From Pectinatus frisingensis (GTDB lineage Bacteria; Bacillota; Negativicutes; Selenomonadales; Selenomonadaceae): a DNA stretch of 60,832 nucleotides. The translations under genes and the position numbers were made by a program. Location: NCBI RefSeq assembly GCF_015732285.1, contig NZ_WIQU01000029.1, positions 1 through 60,832 on the forward strand. The letters are read 5' to 3'. Each line of letters opens with the position of its first letter. The stretch's first letter is position 1. A model generated the notes under the pieces. It worked only from the letters and a program-made list of their open reading frames with translations, ran no database searches and was not told the DNA's origin. Shown one piece after another: positions 46,019 through 54,880 of this stretch.

Positions 46019-46234
46019 ATGGCTGCTAAGAAAAATTTACAAATGGTATTTTTACTGGAAGATGGCAAAAAGGCCAGTTATAATCTGGCTGAACCTAAAG
46101 ATGACATTTCCAGAGCAGCGGTGGAAGGTGTAATGAATGATATGATTGCTAAAAATGTCATTTCGAAAAACGCTTCAGCTGCATCCCGGATAGATGGGAT
46201 TTATGTGAAAGCAACAGATACTGTTGAACTTTAA
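46019..46234 (+). CDS. DUF2922-family small protein
   Basis: 71 residues; GAGGAGG upstream. Pattern KNLQMVFLLEDGKKASYNLAEPKDD followed by V-GVMNDMIAKN and a C-terminal GIYVKATDTVEL, the DUF2922 signature. 35 bp after DUF1659, same transcript, closed by the terminator at 46249. Confidence 0.82.
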   Translation: MAAKKNLQMVFLLEDGKKASYNLAEPKDDISRAAVEGVMNDMIAKNVISKNASAASRIDGIYVKATDTVEL

Positions 46235-46248
46235 CTTTATCTGACACA

Positions 46249-46284
46249 AAAACTGCCAGGGCATTTTCAGCCTTGGCAGTTTTT
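46249..46284 (+). terminator. Terminator between DUF2922 and the sigma factor genes
   Basis: Arms AAAACTGCCAGGGC and GCCTTGGCAGTTTT, 13 pairs plus one wobble, then T-rich. Convergent genes share it. Confidence 0.8.
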
Positions 46285-46288
46285 CCTT

Positions 46289-46801
46289 TTAGGTCAATGT
46301 CTTCTTTAGTAAGGCAAGTGCGTGCTTTTGCCCGGCAGCAACGGCTTGCTGCGATATTTGCAGAAATCCGGCAGTTTCGGTTTGTGTAAAACCCTGCAGC
46401 AGTGTGTAATCGATAATCTGACGCTGACGTGTAGATAATTGTTTCAAAGCTGTCGCCAGGATATTTCTATCAATAATGCGATCTTCAAAATTGAGCTGCA
46501 GATTAATTAGTGAACTGCTGTTGTTATCGGCCTGTTCTAAAGGAAGTTCCCGCCGCCAGCTGCGGCGCTGCTTTTTGAAAAGAGTATAAAGGTCACCGTA
46601 GATTTTGGCTTTTACGTATCCGGCAAATGGTATGGAACGGCTTGCATCGAATTGCCGGACAGCTTCGCAGAAGCTTAGTACAGCCTGTGCGTAAGCTTCT
46701 TCATAGAATGAACGTAAATGATTTTGACCGGCAGCTTTACGCAGTAAACCTTGATAGTTCTTCAATAAAGATTCCAGATTTTTTTCATCAGTTGTATACA
46801 T
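46289..46801 (-). CDS. Small sigma-70-like factor (region 2 and 4)
   Basis: 170 residues. Region 2 like segment EEAYAQAVLSFCEAVRQFDASRSIPFAGYVKAKIYGDL (core -10 recognition near residue 50-70; only short pieces diagnostic) and region 4 LSTRQRQIIDYTLLQGFTQTETAGFLQISQQAV. The layout resembles the alternative, phage-like or UviA/TcdR-type sigma factors of Firmicutes. It sits between DUF2922 and a divergent holin; target promoters cannot be told from sequence alone. Its ribosome site is inside a hairpin at 46803-46822. Confidence 0.8.
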   Translation of the reverse strand: MYTTDEKNLESLLKNYQGLLRKAAGQNHLRSFYEEAYAQAVLSFCEAVRQFDASRSIPFAGYVKAKIYGDLYTLFKKQRRSWRRELPLEQADNNSSSLINLQLNFEDRIIDRNILATALKQLSTRQRQIIDYTLLQGFTQTETAGFLQISQQAVAAGQKHALALLKKTLT

Positions 46802-46802
46802 G

Positions 46803-46822
46803 TTCTCACCTTATAGTGAGAA
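46803..46822 (-). promoter_or_regulatory. Hairpin covering the ribosome site of the sigma factor gene
   Basis: TTCTCAC-TATAAG-GTGAGAA just before the ATG at 46801. The AGGTGAG ribosome site is in the 3' arm, so folding would hide it. Confidence 0.55.
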
Positions 46823-46954
46823 GCCAGCCTCTCGTATTTTGCGCTGTCAACAGCATAACGGGAAAACACGCAATATACAAAAACTATCCGGCCGGTGGGA
46901 AGAAGAAAAATGTTCATGGACAGATTTTGATTTCAGAAAGGAGATGATATAAAA

Positions 46955-47374
46955 ATGCTGAGAAATCTTATTCCGATAAAGCTTGAATGGGAAGCGAGCA
47001 TAGCAGCATCACTGATTGGAAAAACCGTTTCGTATCTATGGGGAGACTTTGATAAATCTATGGAAACTTTATTAGTTTTTATGGCAATTGATTATGTCAG
47101 CGGTGTTATTGCTGCATATGAGAATCCCCGGCAAAAACTTAACAGCAGACGCGGTTTTGGGGGGATAGGCAGGAAAGTGATGATTTTATTACTGGTTGCT
47201 GTCGCTCATTTCACGGATTATGTTACAGAACAGGATAATATCCGCACATTGATAGTATTTTTTTTCATTGGTAATGAAGGCTTGTCTATTTTGGAAAATG
47301 CGGCTAATGCCGGGGTTCCAGTACCTGCAAAATTGAAGGGGAGATTGGCTCAATTTACGCGGGATAAAAGATAG
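46955..47374 (+). CDS. Phage-type holin (holin_4 / TcdE-like)
   Basis: 139 residues; AAGGAG ribosome site. Three hydrophobic segments (about 37-55, 75-95, 99-120), DYVSGVIAAYENP and RRGFGGIGRKV typical of this family, and a charged tail. Forms inner-membrane lesions that release muralytic enzymes or toxins. Divergent from the sigma factor, near the amidase gene. No other phage gene is in the neighbourhood. Confidence 0.85.
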   Translation: MLRNLIPIKLEWEASIAASLIGKTVSYLWGDFDKSMETLLVFMAIDYVSGVIAAYENPRQKLNSRRGFGGIGRKVMILLLVAVAHFTDYVTEQDNIRTLIVFFFIGNEGLSILENAANAGVPVPAKLKGRLAQFTRDKR

Positions 47375-47864
47375 TTCTTTGATAATTATAAGTTATTGGT
47401 AAAAATGTAGCTGTAAAAAACTGCGAGTAATTTTCATTCTGTCACTTTCTTACAAAGTAAGGCTTCTATAAAAGCAAAAACGTCAACGTTTTTAGCTGAT
47501 AAATCTTCAATTTAGACAATATTTATTATATTTTTAATTTTTTAAAACAATATATTGATTTTTGCAGGTAATGTGATATTATAAAAGAATACTAAACATA
47601 TGCTTAAATCTAAACATATGTTTAGATTTAAGGGATATCTAACTTTGACAATAGGTAATTATTTCATTTTAACTTTTGCTGAATGCATGTGCAAAATAGC
47701 TACGATGTTTCCTGGTTTATGATTGAACCGGCAAATACACATATAAAATGTGGGAAAAAATACCATATGTCATCCTGCGCTTTGTAGTAGTTTTTTTAAA
47801 ATAAAAGTAGGTATATTTGAGGATTGTTTGTGCCTTGTGTGAAGTGAAGGGAATGATGTAAATA
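47375..47864. other. 490-bp gene-free region before the pseudouridine operon
   Basis: AT-rich. Holds the 30-bp palindrome at 47603-47632 and a TTGACA at 47645 without a convincing -10. A weak hairpin (AAAAACG/CGTTTTT near 47476-47493) may end holin transcription. No ORF or RNA gene recognised. Confidence 0.6.
47603..47632. promoter_or_regulatory. Perfect 30-bp palindrome, candidate operator
   Basis: Half site CTTAAATCTAAACAT followed by its exact complement. A further copy of CTAAACATATG lies just to the left (47592-47602). Located 230 bp upstream of the HTH-kinase gene, which encodes the likely regulator. Confidence 0.6.
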
Positions 47865-48956
47865 ATGACAAAGCGTGAAAGGGAAATATTAAAATGGATT
47901 TGTGAGAATCCACTGATTTCCCAATCTGAATTAGCTGAGAAGACTAATATGGCTCGATCTTCAGTGGCAGTTCATATTTCTAACCTTGCAAAACAGGGAT
48001 ATATTATGGGAAGGGGGTATATAACGAGGACTGAGCCATATGTGGTGGTTGTTGGTGGTTTGAATGTTGACATAGGAGGGTATCCTAAGGCGAAGATCAT
48101 ACAGTGTGATTCTAATCCGGGGAAAATCACAATGAGTCTGGGAGGTGTTGGTAGAAATATTGCTCATAATATGAGCCTATTGGGATTGGATGTAAGGCTG
48201 TTGACGGTATTCGGTGATGATGCTAACGCTTCTAAAATAGCTGCTTCCTGCGGTGAATTAGGGATAGATATTAGTCAGGCACTGCAAATGCCGGGAGGCA
48301 GGACATCTACATACATGTTTATTGATGATTCTTTTGGTAATATGCAGTTGGCAATTTCAGATATGGAGATTTATAAGCAGTTAACACCAGAATTTTTGAA
48401 AACGAGACAGCGATTGTTGAATAACGCACAAGTGATTGTTGTCGATACCAATATACCGCAAAAGTCAATTGAATGGTTGATTAGACATTGCAATGTACCT
48501 GTTTTTGCTGATCCAGTGTCTACAGCAAAGGCTGTTAAACTGAAAAATGTTTTGAACAATATTCATACTCTTAAGCCTAATCTTATTGAAACAGAAATTC
48601 TTTCGGGTATTGACATCGTAGATAGAAAATCAATGGATAAGGCTATTGATATTTTGCTGGATACGGGGTTGAGACGGATTTTTGTTAGTCTCGGGGCTGA
48701 TGGAGTATTAGCCGCCGACCATGAGCATAGATTAATGCTGCCTTGCATTGAGGCTGATCCGGTTGATTCAACTGGTTGTGGAGATGCATTTATGGCGGCA
48801 TTGGTTTGGTCATATATGGAAGGAACTGACTTGAGAGAAACGGCGTTATCGGGACTGGCGGCGGCTTCGTTGTCAATAGAGTCGGAGCAGACGGTTAATC
48901 CTAATTTGTCAGAGGAACAATTAAAAAAACGGATGAACAGCATTGTTGTTCAGTAA
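47865..48956 (+). CDS. psuK: PfkB-family kinase with N-terminal winged helix (pseudouridine kinase type)
   Basis: 363 residues. A winged helix (1-55; SQSELAEKTNMARSSVAVHIS) precedes a complete PfkB kinase: GGLNVDIGG near 65, NPGKITMSLGGVGRNIAHN, and the ATP/anion-hole motif DSTGCGDAF near 310, with GCGD instead of the usual GAGD. Kinase and DNA-binding function are in one chain, as in E. coli YeiI and relatives. Neighbour psuG makes pseudouridine the likely substrate, so the HTH part may sense substrate and control this operon. Confidence 0.85.
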   Translation: MTKREREILKWICENPLISQSELAEKTNMARSSVAVHISNLAKQGYIMGRGYITRTEPYVVVVGGLNVDIGGYPKAKIIQCDSNPGKITMSLGGVGRNIAHNMSLLGLDVRLLTVFGDDANASKIAASCGELGIDISQALQMPGGRTSTYMFIDDSFGNMQLAISDMEIYKQLTPEFLKTRQRLLNNAQVIVVDTNIPQKSIEWLIRHCNVPVFADPVSTAKAVKLKNVLNNIHTLKPNLIETEILSGIDIVDRKSMDKAIDILLDTGLRRIFVSLGADGVLAADHEHRLMLPCIEADPVDSTGCGDAFMAALVWSYMEGTDLRETALSGLAAASLSIESEQTVNPNLSEEQLKKRMNSIVVQ

Positions 48957-48983
48957 AATAAAGAAATTAATGAGGTGCTTATA

Positions 48984-49916
48984 ATGACTGATTATAGTAA
49001 ATACTTAGACGTAAAACCAGAAGTTGCAGATGCCATAAGAAATAATAAACCTGTGGTAGCTTTGGAATCAACGATTATATCACATGGCATGCCTTATCCT
49101 AAAAATGTTGAGACAGCTATGAAAGTAGAACATATTATCCGTGACAATGGAGCTGTACCTGCCACAATTGCCATAATTAAAGGAAAGCTGAAAGCCGGGT
49201 GTTCTCCGGAAGAAATAGAGTATCTGGGAAAAACCGGGACAGGAGTGAACAAAGCCAGTAGGCGTGATTTAGCGGTGCTTGCTGCAAGTAAAAGTGACGG
49301 AGCTACAACGGTAACCACTACTATGATGATTGCTCATATGGCAGGAATAAAAATTTTTGCCACTGGTGGAATTGGTGGTGTTCATCGGGGAGCAGAAAAA
49401 ACAATGGATATTTCTGCCGATTTGGAAGAATTGGCAAAGACGCCTGTAATGGTGATTTGTGCGGGAGCCAAGGCCATTTTAGATTTGGGTTTAACTCTGG
49501 AATATTTGGAAACGCATGGCGTTCCCGTGCTCGGTTATGGTACAAAAGAATTACCCGCTTTTTATACAAGAAAAAGTGGATTTAATGTAGATTACGAGAT
49601 TGATAGCCCGAAAGAATTGGCAAATATATTTTGTACTAGTCAAAAACTGGGATTACAGTCGGGCATTCTAGTAACAAATCCTATACCGGAAGAATATTCA
49701 ATGGATCACGAGTTGATAAATAAGGCTGTTAACGAAGCTGTCGCTGAAGCAAATAGATTAAAAATACATGGTAAAGAAATAACTCCATATTTGTTGGCTA
49801 AGGTCAAGGATATAACTGGTGGTGACAGTTTAGAAGCGAATATACAACTTGTGTATAATAATGCTGAACTGGCAGCACGCATTGCCTGTGAAGTAAGCAG
49901 ACTGAGTGATAAGTAA
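48984..49916 (+). CDS. psuG: Pseudouridine-5'-phosphate glycosidase
   Basis: 310 residues from ATG 48984 (GAGGTG upstream; an in-frame GTG at 48975 is inside that site). Motifs of PsuG are intact: ALESTIISHGMPYP near the start, GVNKASRRDLAV, FATGGIGGVHRGAE, AGAKAILDLG and GYGTKELPAFY. It cleaves pseudouridine 5'-phosphate, product of PsuK, to uracil and ribose 5-phosphate. 27 bp after the kinase gene. Confidence 0.96.
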   Translation: MTDYSKYLDVKPEVADAIRNNKPVVALESTIISHGMPYPKNVETAMKVEHIIRDNGAVPATIAIIKGKLKAGCSPEEIEYLGKTGTGVNKASRRDLAVLAASKSDGATTVTTTMMIAHMAGIKIFATGGIGGVHRGAEKTMDISADLEELAKTPVMVICAGAKAILDLGLTLEYLETHGVPVLGYGTKELPAFYTRKSGFNVDYEIDSPKELANIFCTSQKLGLQSGILVTNPIPEEYSMDHELINKAVNEAVAEANRLKIHGKEITPYLLAKVKDITGGDSLEANIQLVYNNAELAARIACEVSRLSDK

Positions 49917-50054
49917 GGTAAAGATAAAAGGTGCCGCCGGATTATTGATATACTGCTGTTAAAGTTATTTTTGTCCGGCAGCAATTTAATCAAAAATGAT
50001 AAAAAACTGAAAATTAAAAGATAAAAATTTTGAAACATTCGGAAGGGAGATATT

Positions 50055-50969
50055 ATGAAAAAGATTCTGGTGGTGGGCAGTTTAAATATGGATTTTTCCA
50101 TAGAGATAAGTAAATTTCCCCGAAACGGTGAAACCGTTTTGGGAAAGACAATGAGCTTGATACCAGGAGGAAAAGGAGCCAATCAGGCTTATGCAGCAGC
50201 CAAACTTGGCGGAAACGTAAGCATGATTGGGGCTGTAGGTGATGATTCGTTTGGTGAGATGTTGGTCAGTAATTTGCAGTTGGTCAACGTAGACACAAGC
50301 GGTATAGCATGTATTAAGGGAGTGCCTACGGGGAATGCATTCGTTATGATAGAGCCTGATGGGAATAATAGGATAATAGTTATACAGGGAGCCAACAAAT
50401 GCATTGACTGTACAGCGATAGATAAAAATATAAGGCTAATTGATGCTTGTGATGTTGTTATTGTTCAATTGGAAATTCCAATTGAGGTAGTTGCTTATGT
50501 GTGCAAGGAGGCAAAAAGGCGAAATAAAATAGTTGTGTTGGATCCGGCACCAGCAATAAAAAACTTTCCTTTGGATATATTTAAATATGTTGATGTAATA
50601 AAACCAAATGAAACGGAATTGGCGATTTTAACGGGACATGAAACAGAATGCCGGGACGATATATTGGCCGCAGGGAAAGTTTTGATACAGCGAGGTGCAA
50701 AAGTGGTTGTGGCTACTTTGGGCGGTAGCGGAGCAGTGCTGATAAAAAAAGATATGCATCAGTTCTTTCCGGCAAAAAAAGTTGATGCGGTGGATACTAC
50801 TGCTGCTGGTGATTGTTTTACAGCGGCATTTGCGTTGGCTTTTAATGGGAATAATAGTGAATATGCTATAAAATTTGCTGGCAGGGTATCTTCTATTGTA
50901 GTGACACGCAAGGGAGCACAATCATCGATTCCATCGTCAGCTGAGCTTTTGAACTGGTCAGGGTTTTGA
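50055..50969 (+). CDS. rbsK: Ribokinase
   Basis: 304 residues of the PfkB family with the ribokinase motifs GSLNMDFSIE, PGGKGANQAYAAAKLGG, LDPAPA and the anion-hole DTTAAGDCF (catalytic Asp). Phosphorylates ribose released by the nucleoside hydrolase at 52192. 138 bp after psuG, with a loose GC-rich hairpin in between but no T-run. Confidence 0.92.
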   Translation: MKKILVVGSLNMDFSIEISKFPRNGETVLGKTMSLIPGGKGANQAYAAAKLGGNVSMIGAVGDDSFGEMLVSNLQLVNVDTSGIACIKGVPTGNAFVMIEPDGNNRIIVIQGANKCIDCTAIDKNIRLIDACDVVIVQLEIPIEVVAYVCKEAKRRNKIVVLDPAPAIKNFPLDIFKYVDVIKPNETELAILTGHETECRDDILAAGKVLIQRGAKVVVATLGGSGAVLIKKDMHQFFPAKKVDAVDTTAAGDCFTAAFALAFNGNNSEYAIKFAGRVSSIVVTRKGAQSSIPSSAELLNWSGF

Positions 50970-50997
50970 TAGTTAGATTTTAAGGGGGGCATAATAT

Positions 50998-52182
50998 ATG
51001 AATATTGTGTTTTTATTTACCGGATTGGCATTTGTATTTTGTATTGGTTGGTTGCTAAGTTCCGATCGAAAGCATATTCGGTACAAAAACATCGCGGTTT
51101 TGCTTGCATTGCAGCTGATAATATCTTTTTTGTGTCTAAATACTTCAGGTGGGGTTTATGTGTTGTCGCAGATTTCCACATTTTTCAGCTGGTTGATTGC
51201 ACAGGCTGATGGGGGCGTAAATTTCGTTTTTGGCGGTATAGTGATTAAGGAAGGGGGATTTGTATTTTTCTTTGGTGTATTGATGCCAATTGTTTTTATT
51301 TCTGCTTTAGTTGGGATATTGAATTATATTAAGGTTTTGCCATTTATTATTAAATGGACAGGCTGGTTGCTTAATAAAGTGGCTAACATGGGAGAGTTAG
51401 AAAGTTATTTTGCTATATCAACGGCGGTTTTAGGGCAGCCGGAAGTATATCTGACAATAAAAGATCAGATACCTAAGCTCACGGAACAGCGACTATATAC
51501 TATCTGCACATCGGCGATGAGTGCTGTAAGTGCAGCTATGCTGGCATCATATATGAAAATGGTGCCGGGGAAATATGTGGTAGTGGCAGTATTTTTGAAT
51601 ATATTGTCAGCGTTGATTATTTCATGCATTATAAATCCTTATAAGCCTGAAATTAATGACAAATTAACTGAAATAAAACGTGGGAATGAGGATCCCTTTT
51701 TTCAGGTACTTGGAACATATATTCTTGATGGGTTCAAATTAGCAATAACGGTTGGAGCGATGCTTATTGGATTTGTATCATTGGTGACATTTTTAAATAA
51801 TACGTTTATTGCATTATTAGGTACATCTTTTGTGACGATTATTGGTTATGTTTTTGCTCCAATAGCTTTTTTAATGGGAGTACCAAGCAATGAAATATTG
51901 AGTGTAGGCGGAATAATGGCGACTAAACTGATAACTAATGAATTTGTTGCGATGGGGATTTTGAATGGAGCAGCTGCAGGTTTGTCTGCTAAGGCAAATG
52001 CAATAATAGCTGTATATCTCATAAGTTTTGCTAATTTCGGAACAGTTGGAATCGTAAGTGGCTCAATTAAAGCGATAAGTGAGAAAGCTGGATTGCACGT
52101 TGCAAGGTTTTCTATGAAACTGTTGGTTGGAGCTACGCTGGCATCTGTGATAAGTGCGACTATAGTTGGTATTTATTTTTAA
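50998..52182 (+). CDS. Concentrative nucleoside transporter (CNT / NupC type)
   Basis: 394 residues, about 10 membrane segments. Two CNT signature regions: LGQPEVYLTIKDQ (E of the GQxE substrate site) and SAMSAVSAAMLASYM. Imports nucleosides with H+ or Na+. Co-transcribed between rbsK and the hydrolase. With psuG/psuK it is a candidate pseudouridine importer. Confidence 0.93.
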   Translation: MNIVFLFTGLAFVFCIGWLLSSDRKHIRYKNIAVLLALQLIISFLCLNTSGGVYVLSQISTFFSWLIAQADGGVNFVFGGIVIKEGGFVFFFGVLMPIVFISALVGILNYIKVLPFIIKWTGWLLNKVANMGELESYFAISTAVLGQPEVYLTIKDQIPKLTEQRLYTICTSAMSAVSAAMLASYMKMVPGKYVVVAVFLNILSALIISCIINPYKPEINDKLTEIKRGNEDPFFQVLGTYILDGFKLAITVGAMLIGFVSLVTFLNNTFIALLGTSFVTIIGYVFAPIAFLMGVPSNEILSVGGIMATKLITNEFVAMGILNGAAAGLSAKANAIIAVYLISFANFGTVGIVSGSIKAISEKAGLHVARFSMKLLVGATLASVISATIVGIYF

Positions 52183-52191
52183 AGGCAGGGA

Positions 52192-53130
52192 ATGAAAATG
52201 AAAAAGATCATATTGGATTGTGATCCGGGGCATGATGATGCATTGGCGCTGATGCTGGCTTTAGCATCAAAAAATATTGAAGTGTCGGCGGTGACATCCT
52301 CGGCGGGAAATCAACGCCCAGAAAAAACATTGAAAAACGTTTTAAAATTATTGACACTTATGAAACATCAGGAAATACCAGTCGCAGGAGGCAATAAAAA
52401 ACCGTTGTTTAAGGAGTTAATGATTGCGGAAAATGTGCATGGGGAGAGCGGGTTGGATGGTGCAGTCCTGCCAGAGCCGGACTTTAAGCCGCAAGATATG
52501 ACCGCCATTGAGCTGATAGCGAATATTTTGCGCGGCAGCAGGGAAAAAATTATATTGGTAGTTACCGGACCAATGACTAATATAGCATTGTTTTTGTCTG
52601 TGTATCCGGAACTTAAGGAGAAAATAGAGCGCATTGTTTTTATGGGTGGAGCAATGGGACTCGGGAATTGGGAACCATCTGTTGAATTTAATGTCTTTGT
52701 CGATCCGGAAGCAGCTAAGATAGTGTTGGATTCAGGAATTCCATTGACCATGGCACCATTGAATGTGACGCATAAGGCTCAGATATTGAAGTCTGAGATA
52801 GATAATATAGGGAAAATTGGTAATAGTGTGGCAGATGCTTTTGCCGGATTGCTGAAGTTTTTTGAAATTTACCATGAAGATCCTAAATGGGGCTTTGTGG
52901 GAGCTCCGCTGCACGATCCATGCACAATTGCATGGCTGATTGCTCCGGATATGTTTGAAAGCCGTTATTTAAATGTTGATGTGGAAATAGCCGGTACATT
53001 GACTAAGGGAGAGACAGTTGTCGATTATTATGGACTGTCTGGCCGTTCCCCAAATTGTGATGTATTATTGAATATTGACCGTGATAGGTTTATTAAATTG
53101 ATAATGGATTCATTGAAAACATTTTCTTGA
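52192..53130 (+). CDS. Ribonucleoside hydrolase (RihA/B/C type)
   Basis: 312 residues. Calcium-binding aspartate cluster [12 protein letters not shown] at the N-terminus, [19 protein letters not shown] and the catalytic His-Asp of LHDPCTIA. Hydrolyses nucleosides to base and ribose, which RbsK then phosphorylates. Ends the operon; terminator at 53290. Start is either ATG 52192 or ATG 52198. Confidence 0.95.
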   Translation: MKMKKIILDCDPGHDDALALMLALASKNIEVSAVTSSAGNQRPEKTLKNVLKLLTLMKHQEIPVAGGNKKPLFKELMIAENVHGESGLDGAVLPEPDFKPQDMTAIELIANILRGSREKIILVVTGPMTNIALFLSVYPELKEKIERIVFMGGAMGLGNWEPSVEFNVFVDPEAAKIVLDSGIPLTMAPLNVTHKAQILKSEIDNIGKIGNSVADAFAGLLKFFEIYHEDPKWGFVGAPLHDPCTIAWLIAPDMFESRYLNVDVEIAGTLTKGETVVDYYGLSGRSPNCDVLLNIDRDRFIKLIMDSLKTFS

Positions 53131-53289
53131 GGATAGATATTGGACGGAATATGGTTTTAGTGTGTAGAAAATGTAAAGTATGATTTTATACTGCATATGT
53201 ATTAGAATATTGTAAAAATATCAAATAATATATGTATATAGATTTAATGAAATATATTGAGATCGTGAGTAAATGTGGTTGGTTCTGAG

Positions 53290-53325
53290 AAATCCCCGGA
53301 CAAATAAAGTCTGGGGATTTTTTAT
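53290..53325 (+). terminator. Terminator after the nucleoside operon
   Basis: Arms AAATCCCCGGAC (53290-53301) and GTCTGGGGATTT (53309-53320) with one G-U pair, then TTTTTA. Within a gap of 369 bp (53131-53499) that holds nothing else certain. Confidence 0.85.
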
Positions 53326-53499
53326 CTCAAAAATATAATGGTGAATTAGTTTATACAGAAATGATAACTGTTAAATCATAGATATTGTTTGTGTTGTTGC
53401 ATTTGCACTGTACAGTGAAATTTGTAAGTTGAATGGTGAAGGGGAAATTATATAAAATATGATTAATAAAGAATGACTAATAAAGGAGAATGAATAACT

Positions 53500-54864
53500 A
53501 TGCAAAATAAATTTTTCTGGGGAAACAGTGTGAGCAGCATGCAGACAGAAGGAGGCTGGAATGAAGGTGGTAAAAGTCTTTCAGTATATGACGTGCAAAA
53601 ACCGGCAAAAGATTTAAGTGACTGGCATTTTGCCAATGATAATTTTCATAATTTTGCAGAAGATTTTGATTTAATGAAAGATGCCGGGATGAATATGTAC
53701 CGCTTCCAAATAAGCTGGTCGCGTGTCGTAAAAGACGGTACCGGCGCATGGAATGAAGCAGGAATTGAATATTATGATCATTTTATTGATGAATTGATAA
53801 AACGTGGTATTGAGCCAATGATATGCTTATACCATTTTGACATGCCACTTTATCTCGCAGAAAAGTATAATGGTTTTTTAAGAAAAGAAACAGTAAAAGC
53901 ATTTGTTCGCTTTGGTAAGGAAATGGTAAAACGCTTTTCTGCAAAATGTAAATGGTGGATAACTTTCAATGAGCAGAATCTTTATTCACAGCCAGATATA
54001 GCCTTCAGGATAGCAGGATATGTTAAAGGCGATAAAACTACTGATGAATTGTATCAAATAATGCATAATGTAATGACGGCACATGCGCAGATATCAAATT
54101 TTATCCATGAAACATCTGACGCAAAGATCGGCGGGATGCTCGCATACAGTGAAGTATATCCGGCATTATGCCGGCCAAAGGATGTTGAGTGTGCCAGACA
54201 ATGGGACGAATTTATAAATTTTTCTTTGCTGGATTGTTTTGCCGGACAGGGATATTCACCGGCCATGTTAAAGCTGGTGGAAACCAAGCATATCGATATG
54301 AAGATGCTGCCGGAGGAATTAAAAGATATTGCTGATTTAAAAAATGATTTTCTGAGTTTTAGTTATTATGCGTCAACGACGGTCGATTCGACAAATATTA
54401 CCGAAGAAACAGTGCCAAATTATTTTTTAATAAAAGGAAAGAAAGTAAATCCTTATATAGATTCCACAGAATGGGACTGGCAGATAGATCCAGTAGGATT
54501 CAGGAATGTACTCAATAAAATGTATCAGCGCTATCGGATACCGGTATTTCCCATAGAAAACGGTATAGGCGTGCGGGAAAAATGGGATGGGAAAAATATA
54601 ATTGAAGATGATTACCGGATAAAGTACCATAAGGAACATATAGATGCCATGCTGAAGGCAATCAATAAGGATGGAGTTGAAGTGCTCGGTTATCTGGGCT
54701 GGGGACTTATAGATATATTGAGTTCAGGCGGTGACATGGAAAAACGCTACGGTTTGGTTTATGTGAACAGGGGGAACCGTGACTTGCGTGATATGAAGCG
54801 GGTACCGAAAAAGAGTTATTTTTGGTTTAAAAAGGTAATAGCATCTGGTGGGAATGAGATGTAG
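53500..54864 (+). CDS. Glycoside hydrolase family 1, probably 6-phospho-beta-glucosidase
   Basis: 454 residues of GH1: acid/base Glu in ITFNEQN and nucleophile Glu in FPIENGIG; both motifs are slightly divergent from the usual TxNEP and xENG but residues are kept. The C-terminal KKSYFWFKKVI pattern is that of 6-phospho-beta-glycosidases, whose Lys/Tyr bind the phosphate. First gene of a lactose/cellobiose-type PTS operon, consistent with cleaving imported phosphorylated beta-glucosides. Confidence 0.9.
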   Translation: MQNKFFWGNSVSSMQTEGGWNEGGKSLSVYDVQKPAKDLSDWHFANDNFHNFAEDFDLMKDAGMNMYRFQISWSRVVKDGTGAWNEAGIEYYDHFIDELIKRGIEPMICLYHFDMPLYLAEKYNGFLRKETVKAFVRFGKEMVKRFSAKCKWWITFNEQNLYSQPDIAFRIAGYVKGDKTTDELYQIMHNVMTAHAQISNFIHETSDAKIGGMLAYSEVYPALCRPKDVECARQWDEFINFSLLDCFAGQGYSPAMLKLVETKHIDMKMLPEELKDIADLKNDFLSFSYYASTTVDSTNITEETVPNYFLIKGKKVNPYIDSTEWDWQIDPVGFRNVLNKMYQRYRIPVFPIENGIGVREKWDGKNIIEDDYRIKYHKEHIDAMLKAINKDGVEVLGYLGWGLIDILSSGGDMEKRYGLVYVNRGNRDLRDMKRVPKKSYFWFKKVIASGGNEM

Positions 54865-54880
54865 GGGGGGAAGTATAATA

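Noticed and set aside
44930-47374. Prophage or prophage remnant
   Set aside because: Holin and amidase alone without integrase, portal, capsid or tail genes; neighbours are metabolic.
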